6,103 bases of DNA from JBOGEB01 sp050743125. GTDB taxonomy: Bacteria; Actinomycetota; Nitriliruptoria; Euzebyales; Egibacteraceae. Location of the stretch: assembly GCA_050743125.1 (NCBI GenBank), contig JBOGEB010000232.1, positions 1 to 6,103 of the forward strand. The letters run 5' to 3'. The translations under genes were made by a program, and so were the position numbers. Numbering within the stretch: the first letter of the stretch is position 1; the number at the start of each line of letters is the position of its first letter. The notes beneath the pieces were generated by a model. It ran no database searches and had not been told where the DNA came from. It saw nothing but the letters and a program-made list of their open reading frames with translations. Shown piece after piece: positions 1-6,103 of this stretch.

Positions 1-5
1 GATCG

Positions 6-3000
6 ATGCAGGACGAGTCGTTGCGCACGCTGACCGAGATCCAGCGGGAGCAGCGCTACCACATCGACCTCAACCGCCAGACGCTCGTCACGGTGCAGCA
101 GCTGGCGTTGCAGCGCCAGGCCGCTCCGGTCATGGTGCCGGCCGCTCCCGGTGAGCCGGAGGACGAGGACCCGGCGCCTGGGCCGTGCCCGTACAAGGGC
201 TTGGAGGCGTTCCAGGCGGAGGACGCGCAGTGGTTCTTCGGGCGTGAGCGGCTGGTCGCCGACCTGGTCGTCCGGCTTGCCGAGAAGCCGTTGTTGGCGG
301 TGATCGGCCCCTCTGGGAGTGGCAAGTCGTCGGTGCTGCGCGCCGGGCTGCTGCCCGCCGTCTGGGCTGGGACGCTGCCCGGGGCCTCGACGTGGACCAC
401 GATCGTGTTGACGCCGGGTGCGCATCCGTTGGAGGAGCTGGCCGCCCGGCTCGGCGCCGAGTGCGGGGTGGCCGCCGGCTCGTTCTTGGACGACTGGCGG
501 GCCGATCCGGGCCGTGTGCGCCTTGCGGTCCGCCAGGCGCTGGCGAAAGCGCCGGAAGACGCGCGGCTGTTGCTGCTGGTCGACCAGTTCGAGGAGCTCT
601 TCACGCTGTGCGCCGACGAGGCCGAGCGCCGAGGGTTCATCCACGGTCTGGTTGTCCTAGCCGATGGTCTGGACCGCCAGGCCAGCGTGGTGCTCGGCGT
701 TCGCGCGGATTTCTACGGTCGCTGTGCTGAGTATCCCCAGCTGATCGCGGTCATCCAGGACCACCAAGTGGTGGTCGGCCCGATGACCGGCGTCGAGCTG
801 CGCCGTGCGATCGAGGGGCCGGCAGCCCAGGCCGGTCTGGCGCTGGAGCTGGGTCTGGTCGAGACGGTGCTGGCCGACTTGGGTGACGAGCCGGGGTCGC
901 TGCCGTTGCTGTCGCACGCGCTGCGGGAGACCTGGCAGCGGCGGCGTGGCTGCACCTTGACGGTCGCCGGCTATCAAGACGCTGGCGGAGTGCGCAAGGC
1001 GATCGGCCAGACCGCCGAGGCGGTCTACGGCGAGCTGGACCCAGCCCAACAGGCGGTCGCGAAAGACGTGTTCTTGCGGCTGACCGCGTTGGGGGAGGGC
1101 ACCGAGGACACCCGCCGGCGCGTCCGACGGGCCGAGCTGCTCGACGGCGGGGACGTGGAGGTGGTGTTGGGTCGGCTGGCCGAGGCACGGCTGTTGACGC
1201 TTGGCGAGGACAGTGTGGAGGTCGCCCACGAGGCACTGATCGGCGAGTGGCCGACCTTAAGGGGGTGGCTGACCGAGGACCGCGAGGGGCTGCGCATCCA
1301 CCGCCGCGTCACCGAGGCGGCTAGCGAGTGGAAGGCACTGGGGCGCGATCCCGGAGCGTTGTACCGGGGCGGGCGGCTGGCCGCCGCGCGTGACTGGGCT
1401 ACGGGCAACGAGGGGAAGCTGAACGACCTCGAGCGCGCGTTCCTCGTGGCGAGCAGCGATCGGGAGCGGGACGAGCTGGTCACAGCCCGTCGCCGCAACC
1501 GCCGCCTGCGCGCCCTGAGCGCCGTCCTGGTCGTGCTGTTGGTCGTGGCGGTGTGGCAACGCCAGGTCGCGCAGCAGCGAGGCGATCTGGCCACCGCTCG
1601 TCAGCTAGCTGCCCAGGCGGCGGCGAACGTCGACCAGCAGCCGTTGTCGTTGCTGCTCAGCCTCGAGAGCCTGCGCATAGTCCCAATCGACGAGGCACGC
1701 GCCACGCTGTTACGCGGCCTCTTGCAGCCGCGTCACAACACGTTCGTGCTCACCGGCCATACCGGCCAGGTCTGGGCTGTGGCGTTCAGCCCCGACGGCA
1801 GGACCATTGCCTCCGCCAGCGCCGACCAGACGGTAGGACTGTGGGATGCTGACACTGGTGCTCCGCTCCGCACCTTCGTCGGGCACACCAAGGTCGTCGT
1901 AGGGATTGCGTTCAGTTCTGACGGCAGGACCATCGCTTCCGCCAGCGATGACCAGACCATACGACGGTGGGACGCTACCACTGGCAACCCGATCGGCCAG
2001 CCCCTGACCGGCCACACTGACACGGTTAGGGCGGTGGCGTTCAGCCCGGACAGCAAGACGATGGTCTCCGCCAGCGAAGACCGAACCGTGCGACGGTGGG
2101 ACGCCGCCACCGGTCAGCCGATCGGCCAGCCACTGACCGGCCACACCGGCGAGGTCTTTGGGGTGGCGTTCAGTCCGGATGGCAAGACGATCGCTTCCGC
2201 CAGCGCCGATCAGACCGTGCGGCGGTGGGACGCCGCCACCGGCAACCCGATCGGCCAGCCTTTGACTGGCCACACCGACCTGGTTTTGGGGGTGGCGTTC
2301 AGCCCCGACGGCAGTACCGTCGCCTCCACGAGTTTTGACCGCACGGTGCGGCGGTGGGACGCCGCTACTGGCGCTGCGATGGGCCAGCCCCTGACCGGCC
2401 ACACCAGTGCGGTTCAGGGGGTGGCGTTCAGCCGGGACGGCAAGACGATCGCTTCCGCCAGCGCCGACCGGACGGTGCAGTTATGGGACGCCGCCACCGG
2501 CAACCCGATCGGCCAACCCCTCACCGGCCACACCGACAAGGTGATAGGCGTGGCGTTCAGCCCCGACGGCAGTACCGTCGCCTCCGCGAGTTTCGACCGC
2601 ACGGTGCGGCTGTGGGACGCCGCTACTGGCGCTGCGATGGGCCAGATCCTGACCGGCCACACCGACAAGGTGATAGGCGTGGCGTTCAGCCCGGACGGCA
2701 AAACCATCGCCTCCGCCAGCGTCGACCAGACCGTGCGGCGGTGGGACGCCGCCACCGGCAACCCGATCGGCCAACCCCTCACCGGCCACACCAACGCGGT
2801 CCATGGAGTGGCGTTCAGCCCCGACGGCAAAACCATCGCCTCCGCCAGCGTCGACCAGACCGTGCGGCGGTGGGACGCCGCCACCGGCAACCCGATCGGC
2901 CAGCCTTTGACCGGCCACACCGACCTGGTTTTGGGGGTGGCGTTCAGCCCCGACGGCAAGACGATCGCCTCCGCCAGCGCTGATCGGACGGTGCGGCGGT

Positions 3001-3707
3001 GGGACGCCACTACCGGGAAACTGATCGGCCGGCCACTGACCGGCCACACCGACACGGTTAGGGCGGTTGCGTTTAGCCCGGACGGCAAGGTGATCGCCTC
3101 TGGCAGCGCTGATCGGACGGTGCGGCGGTGGAACACTGCCACCGGCAAGCTGATCGGCCGGCCACTGACCGGCCATACTGGCGATGTCTGGGGGGTGGCG
3201 TTCAGCCCGGACGGTACCACCCTTGCCTCCGCCAGCTTTGACTTCACGGTGCACCTGTGGAGCGCCGCCACCGGCGACCCGATCGGCCGCCCCCTGGCCC
3301 GCCATGTCGGTGCGGTCTATGGGGTGGCGTTCAGTCCCGATGGCAGAACAATCGCCTCCGCCAGTCAAGACTGGTCGGTGGAGCTCTGGGACGCTGCGAA
3401 CCGTGAGCCGCTCGACCAGCGGTTCACCCTGCCCGGCCCCAGCAACGCGGTCTATGGGGTGGCGTTCAGTCCGGACGGCAAAACAATCGCCTCCGCCAAC
3501 TTTGACGGGACTCTCCGGTTGTGGCCGATCACAATCGGCGCTTGGATCGAGCACGCCTGCACGCTGGCCAAGCGCAACCTGACCCAAGAGGAGTGGAACG
3601 CCTTCGTGGGCCGCGGCAGGCCGTACTTCCGAGGCTGCAGTGATCTACCGTCCGGTTACGGCGCACCTCCGGACGCGCCCCCAGCCAGCTATGGCCGCCT
3701 CGATTGA
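6..3707 (+). CDS. nSTAND1-type P-loop NTPase with one transmembrane segment and 14 WD40 repeats; possibly 5'-partial
   Basis: Signal-transducing STAND ATPase, 1233 residues from the first ATG. Residues 1-40 are helical and polar, 41-60 are a Pro/Glu/Asp linker. The NTPase module starts at CPYKGLEAFQ (61-70) and WFFGRE (76-81), typical of nSTAND1. Walker A is GPSGSGKS (101-108); Walker B is LLLLVDQFEELF (188-199). GVRADFYGRC (231-240), GSLPLLSHALRETW (297-310) and VAHEALIGEWP (406-416) are further family motifs. A basic stretch (RRRNRR) precedes one hydrophobic segment at about 501-517, so the protein is probably anchored in the membrane. A helical linker follows, then 14 WD40 blades (about 582-1174). 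The tail holds ACTLAKRNLTQEEW (1184-1197) and Cys1211, as in other actinobacterial nSTAND1-WD40 proteins. The frame is open to the window edge and no ribosome binding site can be seen, so the true start and any N-terminal effector domain may lie upstream. There are three rare TTA codons (residues 418, 569, 826). The family is clear; the signal sensed and the output are unknown. Confidence 0.93.
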   Translation: MQDESLRTLTEIQREQRYHIDLNRQTLVTVQQLALQRQAAPVMVPAAPGEPEDEDPAPGPCPYKGLEAFQAEDAQWFFGRERLVADLVVRLAEKPLLAVIGPSGSGKSSVLRAGLLPAVWAGTLPGASTWTTIVLTPGAHPLEELAARLGAECGVAAGSFLDDWRADPGRVRLAVRQALAKAPEDARLLLLVDQFEELFTLCADEAERRGFIHGLVVLADGLDRQASVVLGVRADFYGRCAEYPQLIAVIQDHQVVVGPMTGVELRRAIEGPAAQAGLALELGLVETVLADLGDEPGSLPLLSHALRETWQRRRGCTLTVAGYQDAGGVRKAIGQTAEAVYGELDPAQQAVAKDVFLRLTALGEGTEDTRRRVRRAELLDGGDVEVVLGRLAEARLLTLGEDSVEVAHEALIGEWPTLRGWLTEDREGLRIHRRVTEAASEWKALGRDPGALYRGGRLAAARDWATGNEGKLNDLERAFLVASSDRERDELVTARRRNRRLRALSAVLVVLLVVAVWQRQVAQQRGDLATARQLAAQAAANVDQQPLSLLLSLESLRIVPIDEARATLLRGLLQPRHNTFVLTGHTGQVWAVAFSPDGRTIASASADQTVGLWDADTGAPLRTFVGHTKVVVGIAFSSDGRTIASASDDQTIRRWDATTGNPIGQPLTGHTDTVRAVAFSPDSKTMVSASEDRTVRRWDAATGQPIGQPLTGHTGEVFGVAFSPDGKTIASASADQTVRRWDAATGNPIGQPLTGHTDLVLGVAFSPDGSTVASTSFDRTVRRWDAATGAAMGQPLTGHTSAVQGVAFSRDGKTIASASADRTVQLWDAATGNPIGQPLTGHTDKVIGVAFSPDGSTVASASFDRTVRLWDAATGAAMGQILTGHTDKVIGVAFSPDGKTIASASVDQTVRRWDAATGNPIGQPLTGHTNAVHGVAFSPDGKTIASASVDQTVRRWDAATGNPIGQPLTGHTDLVLGVAFSPDGKTIASASADRTVRRWDATTGKLIGRPLTGHTDTVRAVAFSPDGKVIASGSADRTVRRWNTATGKLIGRPLTGHTGDVWGVAFSPDGTTLASASFDFTVHLWSAATGDPIGRPLARHVGAVYGVAFSPDGRTIASASQDWSVELWDAANREPLDQRFTLPGPSNAVYGVAFSPDGKTIASANFDGTLRLWPITIGAWIEHACTLAKRNLTQEEWNAFVGRGRPYFRGCSDLPSGYGAPPDAPPASYGRLD
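1749..3527 (+). repeat. Tandem 129 bp repeat array encoding 14 WD40 blades
   Basis: Fourteen direct repeats, each coding one WD40 blade with the pattern GHT-x-x-V-x-G-VAFSPDG-x-TIASAS-x-D-x-T-V-x-x-WD. The GH (or equivalent) position of blades 2 to 13 recurs every 43 residues exactly, i.e. 129 bp (codons at 1881, 2010, 2139 and so on to 3300). Blade 1 to 2 is 42 residues and blade 13 to 14 is 45. Fourteen blades would build two seven-bladed propellers. The first and last blades diverge most (blade 13 has ARHVG, blade 14 has PGPSN in place of TGHT), while central blades are nearly identical at DNA level. The blades fall into types by their connecting loop: NPIGQ (blades 2, 4, 6, 8, 9), AAMGQ (5, 7), KLIGR (10, 11). 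The array has no spacers and lies wholly inside the reading frame. Confidence 0.93.
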
Positions 3708-3711
3708 GGCG
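3696..3711. terminator. Small hairpin over the stop codon at the convergent junction
   Basis: CGCCTC (3696-3701) can pair perfectly with GAGGCG (3706-3711) around a GATT loop, giving a 6 bp GC-rich stem. It spans the TGA stop of the STAND gene, close to the TAG stop of the opposing TPR gene. The gap between the two genes is only 24 bp. There is no T-tract, so it is not a standard intrinsic terminator; many actinobacterial terminators lack one, so a shared role in stopping both transcripts is possible. The stem is short and could be chance. Confidence 0.2.
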
Positions 3712-3731
3712 CCCGTACCAACCACGCTGGT

Positions 3732-5552
3732 CTACCAGGGTTCGGTCAGCAGCCTCAGCGCGTGATCCGGGCGGGATCGGAGCTGCTCGAACGCGTCGGC
3801 TACGTCCTTGGCGAGCTCGGGGTCGTCGGCGTTGCGCCACTGGTCCAACAGCGCGCTGGCGGCGTCCTGGTTCTTGGTTCGCAACAGCAGGCGGGCGAGG
3901 TGCGCGACAGCGCGAGGAAGCACAACCGGGTTGTCCGCATCGATCGCCTGCTCGAAAGCGGTACGGGCCTGGCCGGTCCGTCCAGCGCGCTCGAGGAGCA
4001 GGCCGGCGTTGAGCGCGGCCTTCGCGGTGGCCGTGCAACGGGGGTAGCTCCGCACCGACCGGAACATGGCAACCGCCTCGTCGTGCTCACCGCGGCCGGC
4101 GAGCAGCACACCGAGGTTGTTGGCCGCCTGCGCCGCGTGCTCGCGGTCGCGGGAGTCGATCGCCTGCCGGTAGCAGGCCCGGGCCGTGACGTCGTCGTCT
4201 TCATGGGCATGGGCGAGCCAGCCCCGCAGAAAAGCCGCCTCAGCGTTGATGTTCCCCGCGGACGCCATCGCCCGCTCGAACAGCGCCGCAGCCGCGGCGT
4301 GCTCCCCGTGACACCAAAGCCACTGCCCCAGCCGGCAGGTCGCGGCCGGCTCCACGTAGTCGCGCAACCGCCCGAGCAGCCGCTGGTAGACAACGATCGG
4401 ATCCACCTGCTCTTTGGGGGCGGCCAGGCGCGCGTAACGCCAGATCGCCTCCGCGATCAGCTTGTCGTTACACCCGGTGACCCCCCGCTCGTAGGCGGCG
4501 ATCGCCTGGTCGGTCCTGCCCTGCTGCTCATGGAGGAGGCCAAGATCCAGCGCCGCCTTGGACGGCACGTCGCTGGCGACCACGTCGGTGGCGATCGCCC
4601 GCTCGTAGTAGGCCTCGGCGCGGTCGAGCTCCCCGAGCTTTTCGAGCGTGATCGCCAGCGCGTAGATGGCTTGGTCCTGGTCCGGGTAGTACTTGCCCTC
4701 GATGGCGTGGGTGAACGCCGCCTCGGCTCCGTCCGCGTCGCCGAGGTCTCCGAGCAGCAGCCCGAGGTTGTACGCAGCGTGCGGCGAGGCCCGCCAGTCG
4801 TCCGCCTCGATCGCCTGCTCGTAGTAGCTGCGCGCACGGTCGGCGTTCTTGCCGCGGTCGTACAACAACCCAAGGGTGAACGCGGTCGCTGCCTGCGCCG
4901 ACGGTGCCAGCAGGCTGGTGTCAGCACGCTCCAGCGCGACGATGGCGTCCTCGTCGTCCCCTCGATCGGCGTAGAGCATCCCGAGGGAGACCGAGGCCGC
5001 CGACCGGACCGGCTCCTGTCCAGCCTCGAACGCGTGGGTCCAAGCCCGCTCGGTCATCTGCCTGTCGCGCTTGTACAAGCTCATCTTGGTTGCGTCGCCG
5101 AGCTCCAGCAGACGCATGGGCGGCAGGTGCGCGAACAGCCAGTCCCAGGTTTCGGACGGGACCGGCGGGACCTCGAACCCCATCCTGTCGATCGCTGGCG
5201 AGACCCGATAGGCGTCGTCGCCGGCGGGGATCAGCAGCGGGAGCTGGCCCTGCTCGCATAAGGCGGCCCAGTCGACGCCGGCGCGCAGGCCGTCGTCGCC
5301 GATCGGCTCGCCGGGCCGCAGCCGGGCGTAGTAGTCGCGGGCCAGGCCGATCAGGTCGCTGGCCGAAAGCGGGTGCTTCGCGCCGGCCCGAGCGCAGTCG
5401 CTGGCGGCGAGCACGACCGCATAGCCCGCGGGCAGGGTGTGCTCCGCCTCCTCGAACCGGCGCACCAGCTCTGGTTTCGCCTCCGAGTGCTTGCGCCGCT
5501 CTTCCTGCTCCGCCTGCAGCTGTTCGACGTACGCGTTCAGCTCCTCAATCAT
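3732..5552 (-). CDS. TPR-repeat protein with N-terminal STAND-associated helical module
   Basis: A 606-residue protein, probably a scaffold or adaptor; no enzyme motif, signal peptide or membrane segment is visible. Residues 1-38 form a charged, coiled-coil-like helix. Residues 42-175 contain AVVLAASDCARAGAKHPL, YYARLRPGEPIGDDGLRAG and VDWAAL, a pattern I associate with the segment between the NTPase and the TPR array in actinobacterial STAND-type proteins (from memory). About eleven TPR-like repeats of 36-42 residues follow from 182 to 576, for example AAYNLGLLLGDLGDADGAEA, AANNLGVLLAGRGEHDEAVA and AALNAGLLLERAGRTGQA. The ATG start at 5552 is chosen for its good ribosome binding site and because the longer frame up to 5960 gives Arg/Pro-rich sequence that shadows the upstream gene. 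The start overlaps the upstream gene's stop by 8 nt, suggesting translational coupling. One TTA codon occurs at residue 98. The TPR assignment is firm; the biological role is unknown. Confidence 0.92.
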   Translation of the reverse strand: MIEELNAYVEQLQAEQEERRKHSEAKPELVRRFEEAEHTLPAGYAVVLAASDCARAGAKHPLSASDLIGLARDYYARLRPGEPIGDDGLRAGVDWAALCEQGQLPLLIPAGDDAYRVSPAIDRMGFEVPPVPSETWDWLFAHLPPMRLLELGDATKMSLYKRDRQMTERAWTHAFEAGQEPVRSAASVSLGMLYADRGDDEDAIVALERADTSLLAPSAQAATAFTLGLLYDRGKNADRARSYYEQAIEADDWRASPHAAYNLGLLLGDLGDADGAEAAFTHAIEGKYYPDQDQAIYALAITLEKLGELDRAEAYYERAIATDVVASDVPSKAALDLGLLHEQQGRTDQAIAAYERGVTGCNDKLIAEAIWRYARLAAPKEQVDPIVVYQRLLGRLRDYVEPAATCRLGQWLWCHGEHAAAAALFERAMASAGNINAEAAFLRGWLAHAHEDDDVTARACYRQAIDSRDREHAAQAANNLGVLLAGRGEHDEAVAMFRSVRSYPRCTATAKAALNAGLLLERAGRTGQARTAFEQAIDADNPVVLPRAVAHLARLLLRTKNQDAASALLDQWRNADDPELAKDVADAFEQLRSRPDHALRLLTEPW

Positions 5553-5559
5553 CGCACCG

Positions 5560-5566
5560 CCTCCCC
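5560..5566 (-). promoter_or_regulatory. Ribosome binding site of the TPR gene
   Basis: On the minus strand GGGGAGG lies 7 nt before the ATG at 5552. It matches the anti-Shine-Dalgarno sequence well and decides the start in favour of MIEELN over the longer reading frame. The site lies inside the 3' end of the upstream regulator gene, as expected for coupled translation. Confidence 0.75.
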
Positions 5567-5607
5567 GTTGATCCCGGTCGCTTACCGCCGCCCTGAGGGG
5601 GCACGTG

Positions 5608-5637
5608 ATCATAGCCGGAGTCCCCGGCAAGTGAGAA
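5608..5637 (-). promoter_or_regulatory. Possible internal promoter before the TPR gene
   Basis: On the minus strand TATGAT (5613-5608) matches the -10 consensus at five of six positions. TTCTCA (5637-5632), 18 bp upstream, matches the -35 consensus at four of six. The patch is AT-richer than its surroundings and codes for the poorly conserved tail of the upstream gene. It would give a leader of roughly 50 nt and could let the TPR gene be expressed independently of the broken upstream gene. This is motif matching only. Confidence 0.22.
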
Positions 5638-6103
5638 AACGGGCTCCTCCGGTGCTGGCCAGCGCGGCAGCGCGCCTGCGGTGGCCTGGCAGAACGCCTC
5701 GATCTCCTCCTGCGCCTCCTGGGCCGCCGCCGACCCGCGGTAGCGCGGGTCCCGAAGCGCCCCGTGCGCCCGCTGGGCGCTCGTGACGACAGCGTGGATC
5801 CGCCGCTCGGAAGGCAGGTCCAGCACCGGCCCAAGCGCCGCGTGAGCGCCGTCCAGCTCACCGCGACCCACGCGCGCGAGCGCCAGGTCAGCCCTGCAGA
5901 CAGCCTCGTTGGTGAACGACCGCTCGGCCTGGGCGGCGCTCCTCCTGATCTGGCAGCCACACCGTGGCGTCAGCCACGTAGCACAGCTGCTTGAGCCGGG
6001 CGAACGTCAGCAGCCCGCCGAGCTCGTCGAGCTCGTCGGGGACGACCCGCTCCCTGGCGTCCTTCGCGCGCTCGACCGCCGCCTGCGACTCGTCGGTGTC
6101 ACC

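Larger units (their letters stand above)
5545..6103 (-). pseudogene. C-terminal part of an XRE/TPR-type regulator, frameshifted and 5'-truncated by the window edge
   Basis: Two minus-strand frames together read like the C-terminal half of an actinobacterial XRE-family regulator with a TPR-like tail. The first enters from the window edge: ERVVPDELDELGG, LLTFARLKQLCYVAD, then VWLPDQE near 5942, and ends at TGA 5888-5890. The second continues with SAAQAERSFTNEAV, RADLARVGRGELDGAH, LPSERRIHAVV, LRDPRYRGSAAAQE and EEIEAFCQ to the TGA at 5545-5547; upstream it is closed by TGA 6007-6009. Both parts have strong G/C third-position bias. The switch is +1 and fits an indel in the AGGAGGAG tract near 5940. 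A gene caller would probably split it into an edge fragment and a short ORF starting at GTG 5871. The N-terminal helix-turn-helix is outside the window, so the family call rests on my memory of the tail motifs. It may be a pseudogene, a sequencing error or, less likely, a programmed shift. Confidence 0.58.

Noticed and set aside
392..730. Plus-strand open frames within the NTPase region in other frames
   Set aside because: Arg/Gly/Ala-rich shadows of the STAND gene with no motifs; the main frame carries Walker A and B and further family motifs throughout.
1749..3527. CRISPR-like or minisatellite reading of the tandem repeat
   Set aside because: The units are contiguous 129 bp in-frame coding repeats without spacers, and each codes a WD40 blade.
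2414..3587. Long minus-strand open frames opposite the WD40 array (285 and 368 codons)
   Set aside because: They result from the 129 bp periodicity and GC-rich codon use of the plus-strand gene: the translations are themselves 43-residue repeats of no known fold, while the plus strand reads as clear WD40 blades.
3727..3738. Second small palindrome (CTGG, TCTA loop, CCAG) at the end of the TPR gene
   Set aside because: A four-base-pair stem is too weak and too likely by chance to call as a terminator.
3762..5261. 499-codon plus-strand open frame opposite the TPR gene
   Set aside because: Its translation has no recognisable domain, whereas the minus strand gives repeated TPR motifs with a good ribosome binding site. 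It is a GC-rich antisense shadow.
5553..5960. N-terminal extension of the TPR gene to a GTG at 5960
   Set aside because: The added 136 residues are Arg/Pro/Ser-rich low-complexity sequence read out of frame over the regulator gene, and the internal ATG at 5552 has a far better ribosome binding site.

Overview
This 6.1 kb window comes from a high-GC genome with strong G/C preference at third codon positions. Together with the protein families present, this points to an actinobacterium (Streptomyces, Frankia or a relative); the genus cannot be fixed from the sequence. Coding density is very high and no RNA gene, insertion sequence or CRISPR array is visible.

Layout. (1) Positions 6-3707, plus strand: a 1233-residue STAND NTPase of the nSTAND1 type. 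It has a P-loop ATPase module, a single membrane-spanning segment and 14 WD40 repeats, with a conserved Cys/Trp-containing tail. The first possible ATG lies 5 bases from the window edge, so the gene may begin further upstream and an N-terminal effector domain may be cut off. (2) After a 24 bp convergent gap, positions 3732-5552, minus strand: a 606-residue protein with about eleven TPR-like helical repeats. It is preceded by a helical module that I associate with the region between NTPase and TPR arrays in actinobacterial STAND-type proteins, but it has no NTPase of its own. (3) Positions 5545-6103, minus strand: the C-terminal part of what looks like an actinobacterial XRE-type/TPR regulator. 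It is running off the window edge and is broken by an apparent frameshift near 5940. Its stop codon overlaps the start of the TPR gene by 8 nt.

How they may work together. The regulator remnant and TPR gene form an operon-like pair on the minus strand, facing the STAND-WD40 gene. STAND ATPases with repeat sensor domains are signal-transducing switches, and several bacterial families are NLR-like immune proteins. The WD40 array here has near-identical blades on an exact 129 bp period, a few highly variable surface-type positions, and mosaic block duplications. This resembles the repeat evolution described for fungal HET-E/HNWD recognition proteins. That makes a role in recognition or conflict plausible, but nothing in the window proves it. 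Three TTA leucine codons in the STAND gene and one in the TPR gene suggest possible bldA-type translational control if the host is a streptomycete.
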